Shown here piece by piece: positions 13,001-26,345 of a DNA stretch of 64,000 bases; positions within the stretch are counted from its first letter, which is position 1, and every line of letters begins with the position of its first letter. A program made the position numbers and the translations under genes. The notes beneath the pieces were generated by a model that made no database searches, had not been told where the DNA came from, and saw only the letters and a program-made list of their open reading frames with translations. The DNA is from Mycogone perniciosa (Eukaryota > Ascomycota > Sordariomycetes > Hypocreales > Hypocreaceae): the NCBI GenBank assembly GCA_025331125.1, contig JAOALB010000124.1, positions 62,001 through 126,000 on the forward strand. The letters are read 5' to 3'.

Positions 13001-15351
13001 TCAAGACGCCGACGTTGAACACATTCTAATAGTACAGGTGTGTTAAGATTGCTGACCAGCACTCACCAGTTGCCATGAAACAGCCACACTCTTTCATCTT
13101 CATCCTTCTTTTCCAATCCTCCAACGGTTGTCTCCGCCACGTGGTTTCCCGGTTACTCAGCCCCAGCCATCCTTTTCCAGAAGCATTCCATTGTGACGTT
13201 ATCTTCGCTTTTCACGCCAGCCCATGTCACACAACTCATGTGTGCTCCCCCCCTTCCCCTATTCTCACATATTATTATTATGTCCAAAACCGTCTTGCCC
13301 AATTTATTCTTGGTTTTTTTTTTTTTTGGGTTGTACTATATGCACACACCCACCAACATCCTTTCCTATCATGTAATCAGCTGAAGCATAACCGTATGGT
13401 TGAGTCCGGGTCCGTTCATACGTATTGCCCATTGAAGACAGTCATGTCGCCATCTATCTATCTGAGCCGCTGACTGGCAGGCAGTACGGAGCACCAGTAC
13501 TGCTACCAGCTACCCGGTCCAACGACGCTTAGTCCCTGAACCCCAGTCCTTGGAATGGTATTGATACTGCTACTCGGATATGCTTCTTCCGTATATACGC
13601 CAGGGCTCTCACAAGAAACCCTGCCCTAGTTCATTCATCTCTCCCCCATAACTCAAATACTCCTCTTTAATGCCGTAACAGTCGGTGTTAGGTAGCTAAA
13701 TCCTGCGTACGGAGCATCGAGCATGTATATCTAGCGCTTAACCCGGCTGAACGCCACACGAAGGATGAAATACAAAATACTACCCGGGGATATCCACCTG
13801 CACGGCATTTGAGCTACCAGCCGGGAGTCAGTTGGAAGAGCAGACCGACTACACATCTCTTCCATCTGGCGGGCCGTTTTCATGTTTGACTGTTCGTATT
13901 CTTAAGCACACACCTCCAATATTAGTCAGTATCCTCTTTCTCGAGTACTACTCGTATGTGCCGTACAGCCCGTATTGGATGCCGTCCACGGACAAGGCGT
14001 GTAAATCCCTTGGAATCCTGCATCAGACTAAAAAGGTAACACGGAACACAAGGTCCTTGGCAACTTCTTGGCAAAAAGATTACAAATGTTTCCACCAGCA
14101 GAAGATCGACGATGGATATGGCGTCTTAAAATCACTCGTATACAAGGCAATCGTCAATGATATCCATTGGTCGTTGAGATGCTGTTATAGCCATTAGCGG
14201 GGGCTAGACCACTGCATATAGCCGGCCCGATTCGCATTGAATAGCAGACCGACGTCGAGAAATGCAGGGAGTAGTGAGATATCCAGCAGCAATACGTGGG
14301 AAATAGTAGACACAAGCAGAGCACTAGGTGCTCCGTAGTTTAATACAGACTACTCCGTATATCTGCAGCTACTAGTAGTAGCGCTCGTGAACTTCAGAGG
14401 TGCATGCCGAATAGCCCGCAAGCAAAACACCAGTACTAGTAGTAAACGTGCTAAAAAAGAGACTAATTTAGAAGCGTAAAAGCAAACCCGTATCGGTCGT
14501 TTATCAACATAAAGGCATCTGTACACATACATAAGTTGCTATCTATCTCTCTCTCTCTCGAGCGAAAAGGGGGGAAAGGAAGAGAGAGAGAAGGGGGGGT
14601 ATACATGCATTGCTACACGATCGATGGTAGAAACCATCTTGTTCTAGTATCCAGTACGTTGTTGTCGTTTCCGCTCTGTAAAAATACAGGTTGTTGACCA
14701 AAAAAGGGAAAAAGAGAGGGAGCAAAGAAAATAGTTCCCCATCCAATTTGGAGAGTTGCTTCCACCGTCGGAAGAGGAAAAAAGAAATCTTGAGCCTATA
14801 ACCTGCAGAATCCCTAGCTCCTAGCCCATAACATGCCAATTATATAGTTTAGAAAAAGTTCTCATGTCGTTCCTAACAGTAAACGCCTCCCTTGTTTAAA
14901 AACACCCCACAAGAAAAGATAGATACTGAGAGGGAAAAGGAAATCAATGAATGCCGTCCTGCCTCCCATATTTGGTCTTGACTCCTGATTCTCGTTCTGG
15001 CTAAGCGCGCTGATGAAGGATGCGCTTGCCGGGTATAACCATGTATATTCTGACAATTAGAAAGAAAAAAGGTAGCATGTGTGTTTGTGTCGGCCGTTAA
15101 AAATACCCCCTTGTGCACGGGCTCCTCCGCATGTTCTTGTGATCATTCGCCCCCCCTGTTCCTGTATGTTATTCCATGTTGTATAAATGCTCTCTGGTCG
15201 TATTATGCTCCCGTCTATAATGCCTTGGGGATCACAGAGTTTTGGTCTCAAAGGAAATCGCTCGTGTTGGAGGCAGCCAGTGGTGCTGGCTCTCAGTCAA
15301 ATGTTGGTTTGGTTGGTGTTGGGTATGGTGTACAATATCCCGCCATTTCTT
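10100..15351. other. Gene-free 5.2-kb stretch between the two zinc-finger genes
   Basis: No frame on either strand has protein-like composition and usable splice sites. It holds T-runs (about 12256-12270 and 13315-13328), a CT-rich tract (14536-14560), and several copies of the TACGGAGTA palindrome family, densest at 11758-11873 and 12170-12385. It must contain the promoter of paralogue 1 and the 3' UTR of paralogue 2. A long 5' leader or unannotated noncoding RNA cannot be excluded. Confidence 0.55.
11758..11873. repeat. Dense cluster of TACGGAGTA-type palindromes
   Basis: The cluster opens with a nested palindrome, TTACGGAGTACTCCGTACGG, and continues with TACCTACCTAGTAGGTA and GTACTAGTA-like words. 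Most of the 115 bp is made of short overlapping inverted repeats. Confidence 0.7.
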
Positions 15352-16988
15352 CTAATAGGCGGCGTATGGTGAGGCACTGTATGCCGCGTAAGTCGTCCGC
15401 TGCTCTATGGTTGACCCCGGACTGGCGGTTCCAGCTGTACACATATCTGTCGGTGCAGGGCTGGTCACTCCATTGGGCTCATATGCACCTGGTATGTTCG
15501 GGAGACCATGCGGGACGTAATCCGACATCTGGGTATCAGTAATACCCATGTAGTGTTGCTGCTGCTGCTGCTGCCGCTGGGGCACCGCTTGATGGTGAGC
15601 ATCGTAGCGTGGTGAAGGAGGCGGATTGTGGAAGCTATAGGCCTGGGAGTGCATGGGTGGCTGCGCCGGTTGCTGAGACATATAGGCCTGTCGCTGGTAG
15701 TATGCCACCATCGCCGGGTTAGCACCGCTCGTTGACATACTATACTGCATGTGGTCGGATTCTGCTGTCGGAACCGCGGATGATATGCCGCCTCTATGTC
15801 CTTGGATGGCTAAGCGACACTCACTCCAGATTGGCGTGACAAAGTCTGGCCGGAAGCTGTGGATGGTGGCACTGGGACTCGAACCGAGGGCAATGGCGTA
15901 CTGAACCAGAAACTGTATGTCGCCCAAGTGTCTCGTCTCAAGTCGTTTTCGAAGAACGCTGCTGGATTGGGTATTCCACTGGAGGCGGTTCTGCTCAGTT
16001 TCTGGCCAGATCGTCTGTGACCAGACACCGAGTACACTGGATTGTCTGAGCAAGTTGCGCATCCTCGCCGAGTAGCTCCAATGGCCACTACCTGCGACTT
16101 CGTCAAAGTGCTTCACAATGTGAGAAACATACTCCTTGAAAGTTGCTCCGACCTCGGCGTCAGAATTTGCTTCGAAAACCTGCAAGCAGTTCTCAAAGCC
16201 ACAGGCAAAGACGGTTTGCGGACATAGCGCAACCTTGGCGTCCTCGAGGTTCATCCGCGATCCGCCATGGCAGTTCTTGAGATGGGCTTTGTACGCCGTC
16301 TGCCAGTCAAAGACCATCTGACAGCCCCTGTGGCGACAGAACCATTGGGAATCGGTGTGGTGGAAGTCCTCCATGTGGCGCTTCAGGTCGTTCTTGCGTG
16401 TGCATGTCTTCTGGATGCCCTCCTCGAGGCAGAAACCGCAGGTGAAGGAACCCTTTTGCTTCGGTGCTGCTGTTGTAGGCGTTGCGTCCTCGGCCTCCCA
16501 GGACGAGTCGTCTGTGAGGGCCATGCTGGAGCGAGCTGTTGTCGGGCTCGCGTTGCGCTTGCGGCAGTGGCTATGGCTAGCTCGGGGGGAAACGTTAGAG
16601 GCGACGCTTCCACAAGCCGAAGAGGTGTCTGAGTCGAGTGTTCTTGATGCGTCATCTTGCGAGTTACGGCTTGAGGAGTTTATGCCACTGAGGACAGGTG
16701 ATCCAGTATTGCCTGCAGAAAACTGGTCAGGGATGTCGACTCTTGACATGCGCACAATCCGCTTGACAGATAACGGCACCATATGGAGTATAGGTATCAA
16801 AAATACCCAAGCATGTACTCACATGATGATAGTGAGGAGCGGCCTTCTTCTTGCAAGAGCCGTCCAAGTTCTTCTCTTGAGTATCGACCCAATAGATGGC
16901 GAATCATCTGGCGGTCTACTTGGTCCTGTTGCGGCGAGCCATGCTCCGGCGATATGCTTCCCCGTTCAGGCCGCGCATCTAGTGCCAT
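15352..16988 (-). CDS. C2H2 zinc-finger protein, paralogue 2, with polyglutamine tract
   Basis: Exons are 16823-16988 and 15352-16712. The 110-bp intron starts GTGAGT and ends TTTTCTGCAG with a CTGAC branch site; splicing gives 508 residues in frame. Exon 1 encodes a predicted helical segment (MIRHLLGRYSREELGRLLQ). After a Ser-rich stretch, two C2H2 fingers lie at about 147-205 (C-G-F-C ... H-x4-H, then C-x4-C ... H). A conserved block follows: CPQTVFACGFENC, VSHIVKHFDE and LRKRLETRHLG, each matching the paralogue at 8284-10099 and at nearly the same residue numbers. The C-terminal third is rich in Gln, Pro, Ser and Tyr and includes six or more consecutive glutamines, a composition common in activation domains. 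The target is unknown. Confidence 0.87.
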
Positions 16989-19900
16989 GATAATCCCAAA
17001 AACGAAAAAAAGATCAAGTGAAGGTGGAGGTAGACGGTGCAGGCTTGTGCTAGTATTAGTGGTGGATAAAGCTGAGGGGTCGGTGTTGAGGTAATATCGG
17101 AGACAATAGTGTTCGATGCCAAGGCGAGGAGAGGAAGAGAACTAGGGCGATGCGACGCTCTTTTGTGTATTGAAGGCGAAGGTAGCGACAGACGATGCAC
17201 CTGGTGTTATAGGCGACACCTGAGAGTGTTCATAGGTTGTGATTGAGGCTGATGATGGTGTATGGGAGGTATAAGTGCATGGAAACTGGACTGTTGAGGC
17301 GGTGTGGATGGTAAATATAACCGTGTAGACAACTCGACTGGAGAGTTCAAGACACGAAGCAGACGAGTCTTGATATGTGTGTGTTGTGGGAGGGGAGGGT
17401 CACAGTCTAATAATAATAGTAAATCACCCAGGCGGGATGCTAGCCGTTGATGATGGGAGGTGTCTCTCGACAACACATGCTTACGGACGGGGGCGTTCGT
17501 GTACTACACCCGCAGTCCTAGTTCCCGTTCGTCAGACGCAGTGGTCTGGACACGACAGGCGACGATCGCGGTCTGTGTGACCTCAATAGGGCAAAGGCAC
17601 TTGACAGGCAGACAGGCACGCCTGGTCTGTCTTTATGGAGCGAGTGCGGGTACGGTTGCGGAGCTCGGGGGGGGAGGGTCAGAATGGCACGTCTCTTTTT
17701 TTTTTTCCCTGAACATCATCCGAGCTTTACGGAGTGCGTGTACGGTACTCCGTGCATCCAGCCAGACACAGAGAGGAGGAGGAGACATTATTAGTAGGGG
17801 AGTGTGGGGAAGGAGGGTGTGAGAAGAGACGGATAGTGCTCCGTAGCAAATGGGGACTGCCTGGCGGATGACACTGGAGATTCCTCCAGTTTAGGATAGG
17901 GATGATGGATACGGAGTACTCCGTTTATGCTTTCTCACTAGAGACTGCTCATTGTCTGTCTGTAAATGACAACTGACAGACAACGCTGTCTGTATGCATC
18001 AGAACCGAGTACGAACGAGTATGTAGGGATTTGCAGCCCCCATAGTCTCCTGTTTTTTCCTTGGCCATTGATGCGTAATGGTGCTTCTCGTACGGAGCAC
18101 AACATGCCATGTCGGCCTTGATGCAGACTGCAGACTGCAGGCTACATGCTGTTTTGCTGCTGCACCTACGAAGTACGGAGTACCTGGCTGGCTATATGGA
18201 CTCCCGGGGGCAAGAGTCGAGGCCATCCTCGCAGGGCTATGAGGATGCATGATAGGTGGAGCGCGAGCATGGATCATGGCAGAGACGCCAGCCAGCCAGG
18301 ATGCTGTGCTCCACCAGATGCAGAGACTTGGTTGACTAGACGGGGTCTGGACACCAAGCCAGCGGACTGGAACTTGAGAAGCCACTCAGAAACGGAGAGA
18401 CATTGGGCAAATCCGATGAGTGTGGCCCCCAACACTCCCCTCAGGGGTGTCGGACGAGGGCACCTGGTTTCACCGGTTTGATGCCGCTGCATAATATTTC
18501 GCTGCGTCCCGTACTCCGAGATGTTTAATAATAGAACAAGGAATAGTAGCACAGTATTCACGGCCCAGACAGGCCTAGTTTGGAGAATAACCACGGGTAT
18601 CGTGTGTGTCTATGCACAAAATCAGGGACAGCACGCCCCCAGCTTCCATCGTCTACCCACTCGGTGAAGGGCGAAATTGGACGTTGAAGGCACGTGCTAT
18701 AATCAATGATCCTTACCTCTCTGGTGTCTAGGACACTTGCTAGACCTGTCTAGCCAATGGTAATTCGTGTTCGCAGCCATTTCTCGGACTTCGAGAACCT
18801 CTTTAATCCGCGTCCGCGTGAAGACAGGTATGGCCAGTCACTAACAACGGAGTAACCGCTCCGGTCCTCTGCTAGCAATTACTACTAGCCCATAACTGGT
18901 TTTCTGCTAACAGATCGGTGCCGGAAAAAGCAACGCTAGGTCTGGAATACTACATTTGTCAAAAGGCAGGGAAAAAGCCACTATCTCAAGTAGTCGCCGG
19001 CGACCCCTCGCGGATCTACATACTCGTAGACAGAGAGGCAATGACAACTGCATACTCCATACGAGTACTCCCTACGGAGTACGAAGCAACCTATACCTAC
19101 ATAGGTAGGTAGGCAGAGAATCGAGGTGGCAGATTAAAGTAGGCACCGCGTACTTCGTACATACGTTGCCCGCCTTTGACAGTGTTTGTTTCACAGCCTT
19201 CAATTCCGCATACACCTAGTGCTTATAAGAGTGCTTATAAGAGTACGGAATATTCCTCATGCAATTCCCACTGAGATTGATAAGCTTGTTAAGATGATGG
19301 TTGAATACTAGGTAAATTATCTCATCAAAGAGTAGTAATCATCATCATTCTTAGTAAAGATACTCCGTAGTGCCTAGTGGTTTGGTTCAAGGCTACGAGT
19401 ACTTGGGCAACTCGTCCATGTACGAAAATTCCACCAGCGGATTATATTACCCTTGTGACTTGACAGGCAAAGCAAGTACTCGTAGGAATCCGTGGTCACG
19501 ATCGTACCTACGTTCTCCGTACATAACTTCTACCAGTATCTATTGCATCAGATGGATGATAATCTTAGGGTACCATTAGTGTTGAGGGGTGCCCGAGACA
19601 TGGAGGAAGGGAGCCGGGAGAATAGTACGAGTAGACGCAGCCCTACAGCTAGCTCTCTCATTACTAGACACGCCCCATCGCCATCACTTGCAGGAGGAAG
19701 GGAGAGTGAGGGGAGGAGCATTCACAAAAGCCTCATCTTTACGTACATAACGCCATACGCCACTCAGATACAACGTGGCGAAAAGGTAAGGACAGGTGCT
19801 AATATAGTAACACGACAGCAGCAGATTAAGGCGGTTACGAGGAGCACAGTGAGAGGGAGAGGGTTACACACGGCACGTCGCCCGGCAGTTCCCAGCCGCT

Positions 19901-22900
19901 TGACGCATTGGGACCCTCCGTTCTCCGTTTTCATGATGACTATCTGTACCGCGAGTCGGCAAGGCCACCGATACGGAACGAATGCCGACAAGCTGGAGCA
20001 TGAGCATGTCGGAAGAAGCAACGGTAATGGAGAAGCCGAACGGAGTGAACGCATGGACTGTCCAACTGGACGAAAACTTTCCGCGCGATCATGCATGCAT
20101 ACCGTATTAAATGGAACCATTTTTGCGGGCAGAGACTCGACTCGGAGACTCATCAGACCAACCAGGTGATGGGAAATCATCCAATGGTCTCTTCCATCGA
20201 TTCCATCCTCTCATCCATCCATAGGAGTCAGCCAGGGCTGGCAGGGCTGGCAGGGCAGCATTGGTGGCGTTTTCTCGTGTCAGTGCCCATGTATCTCACG
20301 CACCTCAGTAGGTGCGCTAAACTTGGAGGCCCAGCATTGACGCGGGCCGCAGCGCCGTTGAGAGTATGGAGAGAGACAACATGGATTACTGCAATAGGGA
20401 AGTGGTACTGACTCGTGCGAAGCAGCCAGCCAGATACGCCATTGGGGCTGCTTCACTTCCACAGGGCAACCCTTTGGGCACTCGTACAGTACGAGGACAT
20501 GATGGTTACGAGGATTGGGTTGTTGGGCGAGTCTGTCTGAGGAGTGCCTTGCCTATCAACCGCTCTGTTTACACCGATTTTACCCCCATTGATGACAATG
20601 ATCTTTTGTCCTCTGCTGCGGTCTTACTACGGAGCATAGCTGTGTAGGCAGTGTAGGTATCCGCTCAATTTTTCCTCTTCAAATGCGACTGATGACTTGT
20701 CACCTTTTCTCTCGTTCCGTTCCTCGGTCGTCCTAGTTGCAACATAAATGACTCGGCGCCATCCCGTGAGTCCGTCTCTCCGCAGCATTTTGCGTAGGGC
20801 AGAGCCGAACTAGAACCAGAACCAGCAAGGGACCAGCAGCCAAGACGAGTGCGAGCGAGAGGGCGTGGGCTAAAGCTCGAATGAGCGGCTATCTGCAGTC
20901 AGCAATGCACTTGTCACCCCCCTTGTCCCTGTAGGGCATGGACATGGGGCCTTGAGGCCTTGAGACTAGAGCAGAGAGGCTTGGCTAGAAGCCAGAAGCT
21001 TGAGAATGTTACCGCTCTCTGAGTCTCGAGCCTCGAGAGCCGGCAGGAAAAAGAAACCCAGCAACCAGGATAATGCCTGATGGGCCGGAGAGGCCTGGGC
21101 CCCTGGCCTGTGCACTGCCGCCTAGTCCTAGTCTCTGGTCTTCGAGATCCATCAGATTGCGATTTGATTTAGAAATCACAGTGGGGTTCTCTGCGAGGCT
21201 TTGACATGATGGGGATTTTTGACCAGTCAACTACTAACAAGAAGAGCCACCTCCAACATATAGCACATGTCCGTATTAACCGGACAGTGCCGCGATAGCC
21301 AGCGGTCTGGCCTTGTCACTAGTACTTGAGTCTCTGTTCGGTAGTAGAACTGTAATCTGTACGCTATTTTTCCTCGAAAGAAAACCAATCCCGTCGGATG
21401 TTTAATTCAACGTTGATCGGAAGACAACCACTTTTTGCTCATACACATGTACGGAGGAGATATTTCCTCACCCTAGTCGGCCTAAGAATGAAGGCCTTCT
21501 TGAATTGGCTGCAGACCCGGGTCTCAGAGCGTTATTCCCGCATCCAGGGCCCCATCTCCATTTACTACCTATCGGGGCCATGGCTCTTCGGAAGAACCAG
21601 GAATATGATTTATTATTATCTCTTGCACTTGGTAGATGTGCCTATCAGGTACCTGGAGCATGAGATACATACTCCCCAGGGGTCCTCTAACCCTCCTTCA
21701 GATCGTCCCGGCTCTCCCTCCCACCCACTCATCAGGAACGGAAAAATCAGCAAAGCCCCGTACCCGAACAGAGATCTTCACACTATGATATATTGCGTCT
21801 TCCTGATTTGCCCACTCTTGGATTAATCGATGACGTCTTTCTCCGCGCAATCTATCTCTTGCACCGGTGCTAAAGTCAAAAACCAGCCTTTTGAAACTCT
21901 CGTCATGTCGATCCTACTGATCTTCTCTCTTTCTTATCTTACCACACCTCAGAGCTGATGGCTTGGACAGGCAGATACATGGATGGTGAGGCAAGATGAC
22001 AAGCATTCATGTAATCTTTGTGTGGCTTCTCAGTGGCGTTGTGATTGATTTTTCCCGGTGTCCTTTGTGTCCCCAGCCTCGGTCATCAACTAGTACAAGT
22101 GACATCTACACCATGCAACTTACAGAGATGAAAGATACGGAGTGCTATCCCCATTCTTCGTACACAGATCCTGCCGATATCGCCAACCGTGAGTCGTGCC
22201 TCTCGGCGTCCCCAATGTTGTTGGATTTGAGCTGTAACGGGTTTCGTCCGATGTGTCTTTTCCTATCACCGAAGCACATTTATACGTTTTCTACTTGTAT
22301 GATTGGGGGATAGCTCTTGCAGATGGAAAACTAAAAGTGAAAATCAAACTATGGCAAACTCCGGCTCGGACAAATCATAGAACTGTAAAACTCGGCCACG
22401 AGGCCACGAGGTCCAGGACCCGGAGCGTGCTCGCGAAGTCCGAATGGGTGGAGGAACGTAATACTTACGACTGCTAGTACGAGTACTACTACTGCTCCGT
22501 ACTACTATCCATCTAGATACGGGGCTGCCAATGCTCCGCCCATAGGGCAGGACCATTTGTGCTTCCTGATTTGAACGGTCTTGTTGGTCTTTATTCTACC
22601 GAGAATTCTGAAATGGTATTTGTAATAAGTGCTGCCTCTTAGCCTGCCGTTAGTGCTAACCGTCGCTTTCTTCCCGGAGTTCCACGAAGTTAGTCTCTGC
22701 TATCAAAACCTATGGGGCGTTCGCTTTGATTATGCGCAAGGGCCATCGAAGCAAAGGCTAGCCTTATGAAACATTGGTTAGTTTCCCCCCCAATCTTGCG
22801 GGGTTTGGTTAACGACACGACGACGACATGCCATGATCGAGGCTTGCGATTAGTTTTTTTTTTCTTGTCTTGCTAAGGCGTCGATGCAGACTACCATCTT

Positions 22901-24532
22901 ACTTACATGGAATCAATACCATCATTTAGTACGGATACTACTATTTACTATTACTACGGAGTACTATGTAGTGCTTTTGTGCCCCTAGTCGTCGTATCCC
23001 GGTCATTGTCCGACCCGTCGTTCTGGTCTTTAGGGAAGGCAAAAAAACCTCCTATGCTGGTGTTGCATGATACTACTACCCTACATGCTTCTTACGAGCC
23101 CTACAAATACAGAGAACAACCTAGTAGCAGTAGTAGGAGTAGGAGTACGAAGTAGTGCAAGCACCACATCGTTCACCCCCTGCTCGCCCTCTACTCTATC
23201 ACGTCATAATAAAGGCTCTTGGTCAACTACTGCCAGCAAGCGCGCGATGGAGACATATTCTCCGTCATCTGAATGATGAGAAACACCGACGGATATTGAA
23301 ACTTGCAGAGGCTGAAATGTGCAGAGTTCGAAACCCAAATTTCAAATACCATCATACGTGTTCCGCGTACTTCGTACGGACAATTGCTGACGAAATGCCT
23401 CCCAGCTTTACAAAGCCACTTGCTACTTCGTATCTACGGAGTATGGTAGTATACACAACGCATAGACAACGCATAAGGCACAAACACGTCAGAGATCAAC
23501 AAAAAAATAACATGGCGGTGACAAGGGTTAGGTTGGCATTTTGATCAGCATTTCCCTCTCTAGATTCGCTATAAATCAGGATATCGTAAAAACTCCGTCA
23601 GTCCGTTTTGGATACGACGCTGAGTTGCGCGTCCAGACCCGGAGCAACTGGTGCCGTCTTGGCCCTCTTGTGTTCGACCTAGAAAAAAGGGAGTGATGGA
23701 AAACTCCCGGAGCATAGACCGCCTGTGAATCTGTGTTGAGCACCCTCGGGGGCTTGTCCTTGTCTAATGGTCTCTCCATGCCGAGTATTCTCCTGGACGG
23801 CCGTGCCGGACGGAGGCCTTATATCTCCACCTTTGAGGGCCGGATGGAGGCTTTGCCACAAGCCGAGGCGGTGTTAACACGGTATTCGGGATCCTGAGGC
23901 GTGCAAACGCGCGGCTTACCAATAAATGCATGGCGTCTCGTACGTGCTTGCCATGCTGTTATTAGCGGAGGTCCATGCTGGTTGTGCCTGACGCCACAGC
24001 CGGAAAACATTCCATACATTCTTCCTTCGTACTTTGTACTCTACTACGTTTACCCCTTTGATTCCATCCAGAAACAACAAGTAAGGCGGCCAATAACGAC
24101 AGATCGATGACCTGCGTTGGCAAAACACCACGACCAAACGAATTCATGCAGGAAACTCCCCGGGGACGGCAATTTTTTTTTCTCCCGCCGACGGCCGTAC
24201 AGGCTTCGTTAAAATGGTCTCGGGCCTTCATACGGCTTTTGCGTGGCCGCGGACCAAACCCGCTGATTTTGAGGCTTGATATCACAAACCACGCGTGACC
24301 CAAACCATCCAAAATGCAACCTCGTACCACAACTCCTTCGCGCACTACGGGATACTAGTGGCGACACGACGACCTTTCGGACCAGGTCCATACATTAGCC
24401 CTGCGGCGTAATTTGTTGTCCGGTGCCTTTTCGCATTGAGAAGCCATTAGCTGGCAGAGCAGAGCAGGTCCAGAGCGCGCTTATACCCGCCTCGAAATTC
24501 TTCCACCCCCCAATGAACGAACGAGAAAACTA

Positions 24533-24553
24533 CTACTCCGTACGGAGTACTAC
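24533..24553. repeat. Perfect TACTCCGTACGGAGTA palindrome
   Basis: The 16-bp core TACTCCGTACGGAGTA is its own reverse complement. It is the fullest example of the dispersed family and could fold as a hairpin in single-stranded DNA or RNA. Confidence 0.75.
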
Positions 24554-25799
24554 TAGTTGACAAGTCGATGCGAGTCAAAACATCGGTTCCCGTAATTAGT
24601 CGCGGGCACTATACGCCTCAAGGCGTTGGCTACTCTCTAACAAGTACGGAAGTATTCCGTACGAGGACGGGATTCCTCCTGGAAGCGCAATTGGCATGCT
24701 CCTTTGGCGTTGTTTAGTATTCAGTTGTTTGTACTACTTCGTACTTTGGAGTTGCAACCATTTCTTATCGCTAACGGTAGTACGGAGTAGTAGTAGTAGT
24801 AATGTAAGGGGATAACAGAATTAGCTGGGGAAACAAACTTCTTACATCCACGCTATCGATAATTACGTTTTCCTATCTGGGATTTTCTTTCCACTGGCTA
24901 TTTTAAATAAAAAAAACAAGCGGGGTGTCTTGTCTTCTATCATCTTTATGTGGAATCCTGCCATCCTACGAGTAATGGCTCCAACAAGGCTAAACAGTCT
25001 CACCATTCCGGAATATTCCGTCGGACTTCATCCTTCAGAGATGTCGCAACTTCGAACAGCAGCTCAATAATGACAGTCTTTTGTGACTTTTCTACCACAT
25101 AGTCAATACGGAGTATTAGGTAGATCTTAGTCACGGCCTTCTCGGCCCTCTCACAAGCAAAAAGCAAAAAAAAAACCGCAGAAGAATTGCATGGCAGCCT
25201 GCCAGGGTCATCAAGGGTTAACGCCATTCCGATGATATCCGTCATCTGATTCGTTCACTCGGCATTAAGTACCGTAGCAAGGTGCTTCTTATTTCTCCAG
25301 ATGATATTCCGTATATTGTCCAACCATATTGGCAGATAGAGAGTGCCAGGATCTGGGGTTAATTACTTTGTAGAGGGCGTTTGAAAGGTAGTACTACTAA
25401 CACTGACGATGCAACTAGCTGTGTTGATGCTGCTGAGTTCTATAGGTACATACTTGAATGTGTGCTCGTTGAACCTTCAAGGTCCTGGTATTACCATAGA
25501 TGCTCAAGAAACGAGGAGACAAGAGACAGATTTACCATAGCAATACTCTGGATGAACTGCTCTTTGCTTTCTACATTACATTCCGTCATATCAATTCACA
25601 CAAATAACAAAGCAATATTACCCTACAACCTCCCCTTAATGGAAGCTGAAAGGAGGGGGGCAATACTCCTACCCAATCGTATTTAATACTACCGTAATCC
25701 TCTGAATGGGGAACTCCTCAATGCTCCATATGAGTCCCCCATACTCCGTATAACCCCCCACATCCCACATCCCATCTCATCCCATTTCCCATTTCCCAC

Positions 25800-26290
25800 G
25801 TTTGCTTTTGGGCGTTAGAAACGAGGGCTGAGGCAGTCAACTACGTTGATGATCCTGCAGCCGACCCGAGCGCCGATCCGGAGCCATCCGAGGATACTAA
25901 TATTCTGACAGTTATTAGGTGCGTTGCTTATTACCATGTCAAGACTACGCATCCTTCGTCTTGCCTCCACCCCTTTTGACAGCATTAACCATGGGCCGTT
26001 TTTTGCGGGTAGGATGTAACGTCTAGCCGGATGAGAAATCCAAAGGGGTTCACAGAGAACGGTCTCGATTCTCCCTATGGATCCCAGGGCTGACCAATGC
26101 TATTCATATTGCCGATGAAAAGAGTACCACGGCTACCTAGTTTGCGGACTACGCGGCCCAAAGTTTAGGCCTCAGGAATTACGGCTTTAACTGCCGGATC
26201 GGCCATATCATCCAGACATCGTCTGGACTTTGACCGGGATTCCAGAGAGACGCTTGTGACCTTCCACATCTAACAGCATCAATCACACGT
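25800..26290 (+). pseudogene. Decayed coding remnant of unknown origin
   Basis: Two plus-strand segments look translated but cannot form a gene. The first, about 25809-25918, reads through words such as ALETRAEAVNYVDD and PSADPEPSEDTNILTVIR, ending at a donor-like AG-GTGCGT. The second, about 26028-26280, reads PGLTNAIHIADEKSTTAT, then a TAG, then FADYAAQSLGLRNYGFNC and RIGHIIQTSSGL, then a TGA, then further sense codons. No start codon, linking exon or domain could be identified. I do not recognise the family; it could be a dead gene or a mobile-element fragment. It is convergent with GAL1. Confidence 0.4.
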
Positions 26291-26345
26291 CCGATCTGTG
26301 GCAGTCAGCTATACTACAACACAGTCCTTTATGACATGAGACGTG

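Larger units (their letters stand above)
16989..26345. other. Gene-poor 9.3-kb stretch
   Basis: No intact gene is supportable. It has many copies of the TACGGAGTA family (for example 17727-17755, 17909-17924, 18165-18182, 19056-19084, 22478-22503, 22953-22967, 24533-24553, 24778-24790), T-runs at about 17694-17706 and 22854-22863, a 12-bp tandem duplication at 19219-19242, and a decayed coding segment at about 25800-26290 (separate entry). A 225-codon plus frame at 19492-20169 is rejected for lack of any domain or bias. Confidence 0.55.

Noticed and set aside
19492..20169. 225-codon plus-strand frame in the gene-poor region
   Set aside because: Composition is Arg/Ser/Thr-rich with no motif, it overlaps palindrome-family words, and it has no support from splice sites.
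24986..25245. 81-codon minus-strand frame with words such as LLFEVATSLKDEVRRNIPEW
   Set aside because: Too short, no partner exon and no known domain; could be another remnant but cannot be supported.
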